NCBI GenBank assembly: GCA_910585645.1 | Contig: CAJUFP010000125.1 | Coordinates: 1-12,640, forward strand | DNA: 12,640 nucleotides | Reading direction: 5' to 3' | DNA from: an uncultured Hungatella sp. | Lineage (GTDB): Bacteria; Bacillota; Clostridia; Lachnospirales; Lachnospiraceae | Shown here: positions 7,606 through 12,640 of the stretch, piece after piece | Position numbering within the stretch: the first letter of the stretch is position 1 | How the letters are laid out: each line of letters opens with the position of its first letter | The notes under the pieces: generated by a model | What the model was told of the DNA's origin: nothing | Databases searched by the model: none | Seen by the model: only the letters and a program-made list of their open reading frames with translations | Translations under genes and position numbers: made by a program

Positions 7606-8157
7606 TCAAATTTCTAACAGCTTTGCAGCATATTCCTCCGGAAGAATCGTATACTGGCGATATTCTTCCCGCAGAGCCGGATACTGCTTTGGCACAGCAG
7701 ACAATGCGGCTTTCAACCCGTTTTGAATACGCTCTATAACCTGCCGGAATAGCGGTGTCTGGGAAATTTGTTCCCATGCGTTCATCACATCTGCTGCTTT
7801 ACTCTCTGAGAGTGGCATACCGATAAGCTCAATGCCGGCATCCGCCAACATATTCAGCATTTCATCCATTTCAGAAAAATCGATTTCCTGTTCGTATTCC
7901 TCAAATTCTTCAAAATCCAGCCGCCCGCCACAGGTGGCAACCACTTCCATCAAAAGAGTAGAAAGCCATGTGAGTATCTGCCATTCACAGGTTTTTCCCC
8001 AGGGGATATCTACGAAGTTCCTGGAAAATTCTGCCTGTGCCTCAGTTATTTCTTCCCCCACATTATAATCAAGGGCAGCGGCATAAAGGTTATTGGCAAA
8101 GTCCTGAAAATCGGAGACTTCTTTCTTTCCCTCCAGATAATCCCAAAGAGGATCCAT
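7606..8157 (-). CDS. Acidic helical hypothetical protein (183 aa)
   Basis: I do not recognise this protein. It is strongly acidic and looks all-helical. The N-terminus (MDPLWDYLEGKKEVSDFQDF) resembles the short helical openings of several small immunity proteins. A glutamate-rich stretch lies at about 80-100 (RLDFEEFEEYEQEIDFSEMD). A hydrophobic helix (LNMLADAGIELIGM) and a C-terminal ILPEEYAAKLLEI follow. There is no membrane segment or signal peptide. The start at 8157 is the only ATG after an in-frame stop 24 bases or so upstream, but its ribosome site is weak (AGAAGG two or three bases away). A coding remnant in another frame ends close to this start, so the present 5' end may be a rearrangement junction. 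Immunity function is inferred from neighbours only. Confidence 0.72.
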   Translation of the reverse strand: MDPLWDYLEGKKEVSDFQDFANNLYAAALDYNVGEEITEAQAEFSRNFVDIPWGKTCEWQILTWLSTLLMEVVATCGGRLDFEEFEEYEQEIDFSEMDEMLNMLADAGIELIGMPLSESKAADVMNAWEQISQTPLFRQVIERIQNGLKAALSAVPKQYPALREEYRQYTILPEEYAAKLLEI

Positions 8158-8357
8158 CGCCTTCTGAAGAATAACCGGAACCGTCCTGCTTTCTTTTCAT
8201 CCTGAAAGTAAAAATACCATGCGGCAGGAGATGAGGGATAAACTATGTTCGTCTTTGAATTTTGAAGTTCTTCCCATCGAAACTCCCGCCGGTCTTTACG
8301 GGACAGGGCAAAAATGATTTTTTTATCGTCAATTACTCCTTGTGATTCCCTTGATGT
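8158..8357 (-). pseudogene. Coding remnant, PH-like fold suspected, no start codon
   Basis: Between two genes lies a 200-base stretch whose minus-strand frame reads like genuine protein: GVIDDKKIIFALSRKDRREF, then RWEELQNSKTNIVY, AAWYFYFQDEKKAGRFRLFF. The frame has no ATG, GTG or TTG at its beginning and follows a TAA at 8358-8360. A short stretch just upstream (IDGDCQKLA, or GINIKGIT in another frame) may be more of the same gene broken by small indels. At its 3' end the frame passes out of phase into the next gene. The strand-rich pattern (a strand, a charged turn, a [F/W]xWEEL helix start, then WYFYF) resembles bacterial PH-like domains such as those at 10031-11311, but the match is only visual. 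It is most likely the leftover of a lost cassette. Confidence 0.4.
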
Positions 8358-8395
8358 TTATGCCAGCTTCTGGCAGTCTCCATCAATCATTCCGT

Positions 8396-8986
8396 TTACA
8401 TTACACCGTGGGACAAAACTTCAAACTCAATCTTATCATCCAGCAAGGCAATTTCCGCAACCAGGTCAAGGCTCATATAATCTTCTTCCTGTCCGCTTTC
8501 CATTCCGGTCAGCCCAACCTGGATAAATATGTTATAATACCTTGTGATCTCATCGCTGTCCAAGGGGAGATAGTTTTCCTGTCGTTCATTTCCTTTATAG
8601 CTTACATTTCTATATTGTCCGTTTTTGATGTGGTAAGGACGATGATGATTGTCCCGGTAAGCGAAACCGTATCTCTCATACACAACATAATAATTCCCCG
8701 TAAAATAACGGATGTCGGGGAAACAGCCAACCTCCGAGGAAAGGTCTTCACTGGTTTCGTCAAGATAGTTCCTGAATATGATCTCTTCAATCTGCTCCAG
8801 CATTTCCTTATGCCTCCCTGCAAGGAGCTGATATGCCTCTTGTGGAAAACCATCATCAATAGAAATCCGGGGCTTTATCTTCAATTCAAAATTCGCATAG
8901 TCATTATCAACATTTTCTTTTTCAAAGACAATCAAGTTTGGTTTTTTTACTTCCTTTTTCTTTTTAAACTTATCAAAAATTCCCAT
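8396..8986 (-). CDS. Hypothetical protein, lysine-rich N-terminus (196 aa)
   Basis: The family is not recognised with confidence; the middle (PQEAYQLLAGRHKEMLEQIE with a following YVVYERYGFAYRD) is loosely like DUF6985 immunity-neighbour proteins. It starts MGIFDKFKKKKEVKKPNLIV, a small hydrophobic-basic lead that could hold the protein at the membrane surface, though no membrane segment is present. The body alternates strands and helices, with an aromatic tract near 90-115 and an acidic end (SLDLVAEIALLDDKIEFEVL). The chosen ATG at 8986 (or the adjacent one at 8989) has GGGGG about six to nine bases upstream. A GTG at 9019 would overlap the suggested -10 region too closely. A candidate promoter lies just upstream at 9032-9062. 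The gene is AT-richer than its right-hand neighbours, in keeping with separate acquisition. Confidence 0.75.
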   Translation of the reverse strand: MGIFDKFKKKKEVKKPNLIVFEKENVDNDYANFELKIKPRISIDDGFPQEAYQLLAGRHKEMLEQIEEIIFRNYLDETSEDLSSEVGCFPDIRYFTGNYYVVYERYGFAYRDNHHRPYHIKNGQYRNVSYKGNERQENYLPLDSDEITRYYNIFIQVGLTGMESGQEEDYMSLDLVAEIALLDDKIEFEVLSHGVM

Positions 8987-9031
8987 CATTGAACCCCCAT
9001 GGTTTTTCATATTTGTCACGGCTCCATAGCC

Positions 9032-9062
9032 TTTATACTTGTATAATAATCACCAGTGTCAA
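9032..9062 (-). promoter_or_regulatory. Candidate sigma-A promoter inside the array
   Basis: On the minus strand TTGACA (9062-9057) and TATAAA (9037-9032) are separated by 19 bases. The -35 is perfect but the spacing is longer than ideal. The predicted start near 9025 leaves about 36 bases before the ATG at 8986/8989. It would give the left part of the array its own transcription, independent of the genes to the right. Confidence 0.4.
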
Positions 9063-9118
9063 CGCCATGATACCGGCCTTGCAGACCATATCTTAGGATT
9101 AAGATTTCAGGATACAGG

Positions 9119-9298
9119 TCAGTCATTATCCCAGGAAACACTAAATCCGGTAATTTCAAAAAACGGCATATAAAAATGGAAGTGTCCGTCATGGGTGTCA
9201 ATGTTCCAGCCTCCTTTGAGAGCAATCATCGGTCCCCATAGGCATTTATATGTTCCAGGCAAATTGATGGAGCACCGCCTTCTTGTCAAGCTCTTTTT
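9119..9298 (-). pseudogene. Out-of-phase C-terminal continuation of the DUF7674-like gene
   Basis: In the frame one base away from the preceding gene, 59 codons read as convincing protein: SINLPGTYKCLWGPMIALKG, then GWNIDTHDGHFHFYMPFFE and ITGFSVSWDND, ending at TGA 9121-9119. No start codon with a ribosome site introduces it. Removing one A from the A5 run at 9294-9298 joins it smoothly to the preceding frame (IITIYFLEK then SLTRRRCSIN). The two frames therefore once formed one protein of about 217 residues, or they are pieces brought together by deletion. The His/Asp-rich THDGHFHF segment is distinctive, but I do not recognise the domain. The remaining 100 bases down to the next gene hold a candidate promoter and no clear coding sequence. 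Confidence 0.5.
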
Positions 9299-9773
9299 CT
9301 AAAAAATATATTGTAATTATAGAAGAAATCTGCTGTTCTCGCAAGGGGGAGGGATTTTCCGATTTGTAAAGCATTAAAACGATATACCGTCCATCTTGTG
9401 ATGATTTCATGCCGAACGGATTTTTCCTTGTTTCTGGCTGCATAAACTTCTCAGATTCCCTCTGTAACAGATACCAGCTGCGGATATATTCCAAAACCGT
9501 TACCTGCAGCAGATTCTTAACTTCCTGATCTTCACTTGCGGCCATGTCCTCTAAAAAAGCAAAGACCTTTTTTATCTTGACGTTATCCTGGCGCTCTCTC
9601 ACCAGCAGACGACCAATGTAATCACAGAAGCATCGGTCAAAACAAATCGTCTGCCCCCTGGTTTCCTGGTCCTGAAATGTATCCTGAATCCATGCCAGCT
9701 CTTCTGCATAAAGCCTGCTGATCTCTGGAAATTCCTTCAATAAATCATTCACTATTTCAGAATAAGAGTACAT
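9246..9773 (-). CDS. DUF7674-like protein with altered C-terminus (175 aa)
   Basis: Residues 1-116 look like DUF7674, a small helical family common beside immunity genes. They read YSEIVNDLLKEFPEISRLYA, then VFAFLEDMAASEDQEVKNLL, QVTVLEYI and KFMQPETRK. Family members usually end shortly after that motif. Here about 60 further residues follow (GMKSSQDGRYIVLMLYKSEN...IITIYFLEK), and the last 15 (ELDKKAVLHQFAWNI) appear out of phase with sequence that continues in another frame to 9119. The start is the ATG at 9773, five bases after the preceding stop, with GAGG and AAAGG just upstream; an in-frame TTG at 9800 would overlap that gene. It is probably soluble. The DUF7674 call rests on motif memory, without a search. 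Confidence 0.7.
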   Translation of the reverse strand: MYSYSEIVNDLLKEFPEISRLYAEELAWIQDTFQDQETRGQTICFDRCFCDYIGRLLVRERQDNVKIKKVFAFLEDMAASEDQEVKNLLQVTVLEYIRSWYLLQRESEKFMQPETRKNPFGMKSSQDGRYIVLMLYKSENPSPLREQQISSIITIYFLEKELDKKAVLHQFAWNI

Positions 9774-9778
9774 ATCCT

Positions 9779-9994
9779 TTACCTCTTCATTTTGTTCCAA
9801 CGTTCCGGACAGGATAAACGTTTAAGCTGTCCGAACAAAATCCGATCAGCGTGTCTACATTTCTGGCTGTTGCATTTTTCCAGACCTGCTATCACTTCCT
9901 CCAATTCTCCATCTGTAAGAAAAGTTTCATCAAGATTCCATTCATTTATGACTCCGCTCAAAACAGCAAATTTATAAGGATTTCCTGATATCAT
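9779..9994 (-). CDS. Short Imm42-like protein, probably truncated (71 aa)
   Basis: The N-terminus, MISGNPYKFAVLSGVINEWN followed by LDETF, looks like the opening of Imm42 immunity proteins, which typically begin with a similar GNPYKFA stretch and run to about 150-170 residues. The usual following strand motif (a short [NG]-rich turn and an IDG-type strand) is missing. Instead LTDGELEEVIAGLEKCNSQK and a basic tail follow, so an internal deletion is likely. The ATG at 9994 has a strong GGAGG five bases upstream; a GTG at 10000 is less well placed. It lies 36 bases after the membrane-protein gene and five before the DUF7674-like gene. Whether it still folds and neutralises anything is unclear. 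Confidence 0.6.
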   Translation of the reverse strand: MISGNPYKFAVLSGVINEWNLDETFLTDGELEEVIAGLEKCNSQKCRHADRILFGQLKRLSCPERWNKMKR

Positions 9995-10030
9995 AGTCAC
10001 CTCCGCCCAAAATGTTTATAAAATCCCAGA

Positions 10031-11311
10031 TTACATCTTTATCCCATAGGATGCCAGATACCCCTTTAATCTCTCCATATCCTCCAGGCAGGAATCCACC
10101 TTTGCCAGCGTTTTGAACTCCCTGTCATACAGCACGATCCAGCCCGGACTTCCGGAAACAGAGGACACATCCCTCACAGAAAACGCCGCAGCCTTCCCGA
10201 ATCGGGAGACCACCCGCATCTGTTCCCCGTCTACTTCCACCCCGGTTACCTTTCCCATTCGTATATAAACAATACCCATCCCCATCACAGCCAGTTCCAG
10301 AAAAACAATGGCCGTCCGTTCTGCCATGGTCAGCGCAGAGAAGTCAAGTGCCGGGAAAAGAGCCGCCCCGATCAACAAGAGGAACCACCCAATGCCCGTA
10401 AATCCAATCCGGGCAGAGCGTTTCAGACGGAGGGTAAACTGTTGTTGAAGAATAGAAGACTTCACTGCTTCCGGCTCAGGGCCAGCCTCAGCCGCGAAAC
10501 GCCAGCTGTCGGGCACACCCACTATGGGAACCTCCCTCTGGAGCAGCCAGAGGAACATCAGGTCTGCGTGTTCCATGCTGCCCGCAAACTTAGCCAGTAC
10601 CTGATAGTCCCTGCCATAGAGTACATTACACCCATTCCCTGGTCCCAGCACCACACCGGCGATATCACGGACAGAAAACTCATGGTCTTTCCGGAGCCTC
10701 CTCCTCCACCGGATGATGCTACCCTCCACGATGATCCGGCTCCCCGGCGCAAAACGGCTGTGTACGGCAAAGCACGCCGGCGGGTTGACAGCGGGAAGTT
10801 TTTCCGGGAGCAGGTTGTAGGAATACCCGTTCCCCCCGGCGTATGCGACATGCCAGGGGCCTCTTTTCCAATCCGCATAAGCCAGCAGACTTCTTCTGGT
10901 AAAGAAAAATCCGATTATCCCCAAACCGGCACACAAGAGCAGCAGCTCCCAGATCTTCCCCCACAGCCTGCCCCAATCCGCTGCGGTGAATGGGGCAGGA
11001 GAAACGAAAACGGGCAGAAGAGCCAGCAGCACTACCCAGAGGACGCTGGCCGATACCGTACAGATTCCTACGGTGACATAGGCGGCAGTTTTAGAACGCC
11101 GCCCATGGAACAGACGGTAGAACCACCCGATCACCAGCCCCGCAAAAAGCTGGAGCATGGTACTGAAACTTCCCATCCGGCACAGGGCGCATAACAGCAT
11201 CACCAGGATGCAGACAATCATCCCGGTGACACTCCCTAAAATGCCCCGCAGGATGCTCCCCTGTAATTCAGGACTGATCTCATTGTGAGATGTATTGTAA
11301 TCGTTTGACAT
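10031..11311 (-). CDS. Six-TM membrane protein with two PH-like repeats (426 aa)
   Basis: From the ATG at 11311 (GGGGGG seven bases upstream) the protein has four membrane segments at about 23-44, 48-66, 76-100 and 117-136, and two more at about 302-322 and 330-350. Two soluble parts of similar wording follow the two membrane groups. Residues 195-260 contain FSVRDIAGVVLGPGNGCNVL with YGRDYQVLAKF, and residues 357-420 contain FSVRDVSSVSGSPGWIVLYD with REFKTLAKV. The repeat (a strand, FSVRD, a turn, then LYxRxxxxLAK) is like bacterial PH-like domains of the DUF6560 kind. The N-terminal four-helix part resembles Firmicutes proteins often seen in SUKH-type clusters. It is the most GC-rich gene here. 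The role is unknown; a membrane sensor or immunity factor is possible. The reading up to 11461 lacks a ribosome site. Confidence 0.82.
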   Translation of the reverse strand: MSNDYNTSHNEISPELQGSILRGILGSVTGMIVCILVMLLCALCRMGSFSTMLQLFAGLVIGWFYRLFHGRRSKTAAYVTVGICTVSASVLWVVLLALLPVFVSPAPFTAADWGRLWGKIWELLLLCAGLGIIGFFFTRRSLLAYADWKRGPWHVAYAGGNGYSYNLLPEKLPAVNPPACFAVHSRFAPGSRIIVEGSIIRWRRRLRKDHEFSVRDIAGVVLGPGNGCNVLYGRDYQVLAKFAGSMEHADLMFLWLLQREVPIVGVPDSWRFAAEAGPEPEAVKSSILQQQFTLRLKRSARIGFTGIGWFLLLIGAALFPALDFSALTMAERTAIVFLELAVMGMGIVYIRMGKVTGVEVDGEQMRVVSRFGKAAAFSVRDVSSVSGSPGWIVLYDREFKTLAKVDSCLEDMERLKGYLASYGIKM

Positions 11312-11324
11312 ATGACGGCCCCCC

Positions 11325-11603
11325 TTAGTTATCCTGCCAGTATACGATGGAAATGCCTGTGTTGTCCCGCCCCCAGGTACAGTATCCTTTGTATGCCTCG
11401 TCCTCATATTCCGGATCTTCTCCAGGGTACAGCGCGGGAAAAACGGAAGAGGCCCGGCCACGCCCGGAAACTTTATAAAAGCGGTGAGAAAGTATCCGCT
11501 GCTCCTCCTGCCGTACCTCTTTGGGCTGTAAAAACTTTATTAACCGATAAACCAGATAAAGAAAAACAATTTCCGTTTCCACTTCCGAAAGGGCTTTCTG
11601 CAA
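11325..11603 (-). CDS. Small hypothetical protein, TTG start, possibly a remnant (92 aa)
   Basis: This frame begins at a TTG at 11603, two bases past the padR stop, and ends 13 bases before the next gene. That spacing suits an operon member. The C-terminal half looks like genuine protein: RILSHRFYKVSGRGRASSVF, YPGEDPEYEDEAYKGY, then a strand-like GISIVYWQDN ending. The N-terminal part has a hydrophobic stretch (EIVFLYLVYRLIKFL) and no ATG anywhere, and the ribosome site is weak (AAGGA about 15 bases upstream). It may be a real small protein coupled to padR translation, or the 3' end of a larger gene cut off by recombination at the padR border. I do not recognise the family. Confidence 0.45.
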   Translation of the reverse strand: MQKALSEVETEIVFLYLVYRLIKFLQPKEVRQEEQRILSHRFYKVSGRGRASSVFPALYPGEDPEYEDEAYKGYCTWGRDNTGISIVYWQDN

Positions 11604-11604
11604 A

Positions 11605-12132
11605 TTATCCCAATTCCTTTTTCAGCGCTGCTATCCATTCTTCGATTGCCTGTACCAGCAAAAACTGTTGATGTAAAACAGCCATACCCGTGGCGGGAAT
11701 ATGGGGAGCGTTTTCTTTCATAGAAATATTCTCCTCAAGATAAGATTTCAACACATTGATATTGCTTTCAATGTGATCCAGACATTCCCTCTGCTGCTCC
11801 TTCGCCATGCTTTCTAAGTTTACGATAACAGCATTAAAATCCAAAAATAGATTGATCGGTTTGCAGGATATTTCGATCATCAGCTTTTCAAATTCCTCAT
11901 TTCCTGCATCCGTCAAGGAATATACCGCCTTTTCGGGCATTTTTCCCTCTTTCTCCGTGCGGCTTGTGATAAGCCCCTTTTCTTCCAACTGGATCACCTT
12001 TTTATAGATGGATGGTGTGCTGATTTTTACCCATTTTGAGATGTTGCGGTATTCCACCAGTTTCTGAATATCGTATGCACTCATGGATTCCCGCTTCAAC
12101 ATTCCCAATACAATCAAGTCAATGGTCGCCAT
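11605..12132 (-). CDS. PadR family transcriptional repressor (175 aa)
   Basis: A PadR-type winged-helix regulator. Residues 1-80 form the DNA-binding part: MATIDLIVLGMLKRESMSAY, DIQKLVEY, the recognition region STPSIYKKVIQLEEKGLI, then the wing (EKAVYSLTDAG). Residues 92-172 form the long helical dimerisation arm usual for the larger PadR/AphA-like class (NLESMAKEQQRECLDHIESN, HQQFLLVQAIEEWIAAL). The ATG at 12132 has AGGAGG eight bases upstream. It is divergent from a MATE exporter across 123 bases holding two palindromes. PadR proteins commonly repress a neighbouring efflux gene and themselves until a small molecule binds. That role is strongly suggested here, the inducer being unknown. Overlap of its own -10 with a palindrome predicts autorepression. 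Confidence 0.93.
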   Translation of the reverse strand: MATIDLIVLGMLKRESMSAYDIQKLVEYRNISKWVKISTPSIYKKVIQLEEKGLITSRTEKEGKMPEKAVYSLTDAGNEEFEKLMIEISCKPINLFLDFNAVIVNLESMAKEQQRECLDHIESNINVLKSYLEENISMKENAPHIPATGMAVLHQQFLLVQAIEEWIAALKKELG

Positions 12133-12153
12133 TTAAAATCCCTCCTTTTTCTA

Positions 12154-12182
12154 TTGACAGATACTATAAATTATAGTATTAT
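12154..12182 (+). promoter_or_regulatory. Promoter of the MATE exporter gene
   Basis: TTGACA (12154-12159) and TATTAT (12177-12182) are separated by exactly 17 bases, close to the sigma-A consensus. A TATAAT at 12180-12185 is a slightly shifted alternative -10. The predicted start is near 12189. The spacer is almost entirely the first palindrome, so a bound repressor would block polymerase directly. Confidence 0.75.
12161..12179. promoter_or_regulatory. Palindrome 1, probable PadR operator
   Basis: A perfect 19-bp palindrome, ATACTATAAATTATAGTAT, centred on base 12170. It fills the spacer of the rightward promoter and covers the -10 of the leftward one. Its half-site (TACTATA) is shared with palindrome 2. 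AT-rich ATAC/GTAT-type dyads are known targets of PadR regulators. Confidence 0.8.
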
Positions 12183-12198
12183 AATTTCCGCAACGCAA
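12170..12198 (-). promoter_or_regulatory. Promoter of the padR gene
   Basis: On the minus strand TTGCGT (12198-12193) and TATAAT (12175-12170) are separated by 17 bases. The -10 lies inside palindrome 1, so one operator could shut both promoters. The predicted start near 12163 gives a leader of about 30 bases with the AGGAGG site. Confidence 0.6.
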
Positions 12199-12199
12199 T

Positions 12200-12216
12200 T
12201 ACTATATTTTATAGTA
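12200..12216. promoter_or_regulatory. Palindrome 2, probable second PadR operator
   Basis: A 17-bp perfect dyad, TACTATATTTTATAGTA, with 7-bp arms around TTT, centred on base 12208. Its arms equal the core of palindrome 1, and the centres are 38 bp apart. It sits just downstream of the predicted MATE start and just upstream of the padR -35, so binding there could hinder both or help cooperative loading. Confidence 0.75.
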
Positions 12217-12255
12217 GTGTAAATAATACTGTTTATCAAGAGAAAGGAGTTCACA

Positions 12256-12640
12256 ATGAACAGTCAACGTAAAAAAATGGAGCTGCTAGGCAGCGCGTCC
12301 ATCCCAAAAGCTCTTTTATCAATGGGTATTCCAACCATGATAGGTATGTTGGTAAATGCTTTCTACAATCTTGTTGACGCATATTTCGTCGGCGGATTAG
12401 GAGAGAGCCAGATGGGGGCAATCTCCGTGGTCTATCCACTGGGACAGGTCGTTGTCGGTCTTGGCCTGCTGTTCGGCAACGGTGCGGCTTCTTATATTTC
12501 CCGATTATTAGGTCGTGGGGATAAGGAAAATGCGGATAAAGTGGCAAGTACCGCTTTATACAGCAGCGTATCCGTGGGAGCAGTTATCATTATCATTTCT
12601 ATGGTGTTCCTGCATCCCATACTGAAGCTCTTAGGCGCAA
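12256..12640 (+). CDS. MATE family efflux transporter, 5' part (128 codons)
   Basis: The first 128 codons of a multidrug and toxic compound extrusion (MATE) antiporter, running off the window; full proteins have about 450 residues and 12 membrane helices. The start MNSQRKKMELLGSASIPKAL leads into the first helix. The family-typical IPTMIGMLVNAFYNLVDAYF then VGGLG, the helix 2 region (YPLGQVVVGLGLLFGNGAAS) and the loop YISRLLGRGDKENADKVAS are all clear. The ATG at 12256 has GGAG six bases upstream. It acts in the cytoplasmic membrane, exporting cationic drugs or other small molecules in exchange for Na+ or H+. Expression is probably controlled by the divergent PadR repressor. Confidence 0.93.
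   Translation, partial: MNSQRKKMELLGSASIPKALLSMGIPTMIGMLVNAFYNLVDAYFVGGLGESQMGAISVVYPLGQVVVGLGLLFGNGAASYISRLLGRGDKENADKVASTALYSSVSVGAVIIIISMVFLHPILKLLGA

Noticed and set aside
8361..8375. Hairpin TGCCAG-ctt-CTGGCA just past the 8396-8986 gene, as a terminator
   Set aside because: Only six pairs and no run of T on the transcribed strand; too weak to call.
9016..9225. A 69-codon minus-strand frame starting at TTG
   Set aside because: Its first half is the out-of-phase shadow of the better frame at 9119-9298. The second half is ambiguous, and no ribosome site is present.
10442..11194. A 250-codon plus-strand open frame
   Set aside because: It is antisense to the membrane-protein gene, rich in proline, arginine and histidine, with no ribosome site; a shadow of the GC-rich minus-strand gene.
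1..12640. CRISPR arrays, tRNA or rRNA genes, insertion sequences, riboswitches
   Set aside because: No regular spaced repeats, cloverleaf, transposase frame with terminal repeats, or long structured leader was found by eye.

Overview
The window is about 12.6 kb from a moderate-GC Firmicute, most likely a gut Lachnospiraceae-type Clostridium. This rests on strong AGGAGG-type ribosome sites, near-consensus sigma-A promoters and protein families typical of that group. No rRNA or housekeeping gene is present, so the taxonomic guess is soft.

Right end (about 11.6-12.64 kb): a divergent pair. A PadR-type repressor gene reads leftward and the first 128 codons of a MATE multidrug/Na+ antiporter read rightward. 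The 123-bp space between them holds two 17-19 bp near-identical palindromes laid over face-to-face promoters, a self-contained repressor/efflux switch.

The rest (about 33-11,603) is one leftward train of about 14 genes with very short gaps or small overlaps. Its content is typical of a polymorphic-toxin immunity cassette array. It holds four SUKH (SMI1/KNR4) proteins, one of them frameshifted, and a Sel1-repeat protein. It also has a DUF7674-like protein, an apparently shortened Imm42-like protein, a membrane protein with two PH-like repeats, a two-TM protein with a very acidic linker, and several proteins I do not recognise. No toxin, LXG/WXG, Rhs or secretion gene is visible, so this looks like a bank of orphan immunity genes whose toxin partners lie elsewhere or belong to competitors.

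The array shows decay and shuffling: a homopolymer frameshift in the last SUKH gene, a coding remnant with no start codon at 8158-8357, a reading frame that resumes in another phase at 9119-9298, and a short Imm42-like N-terminus. Three SUKH proteins also carry similar extra C-terminal parts, suggesting one two-domain architecture that was duplicated and diverged in place. No CRISPR array, tRNA, IS element or convincing intrinsic terminator was seen.
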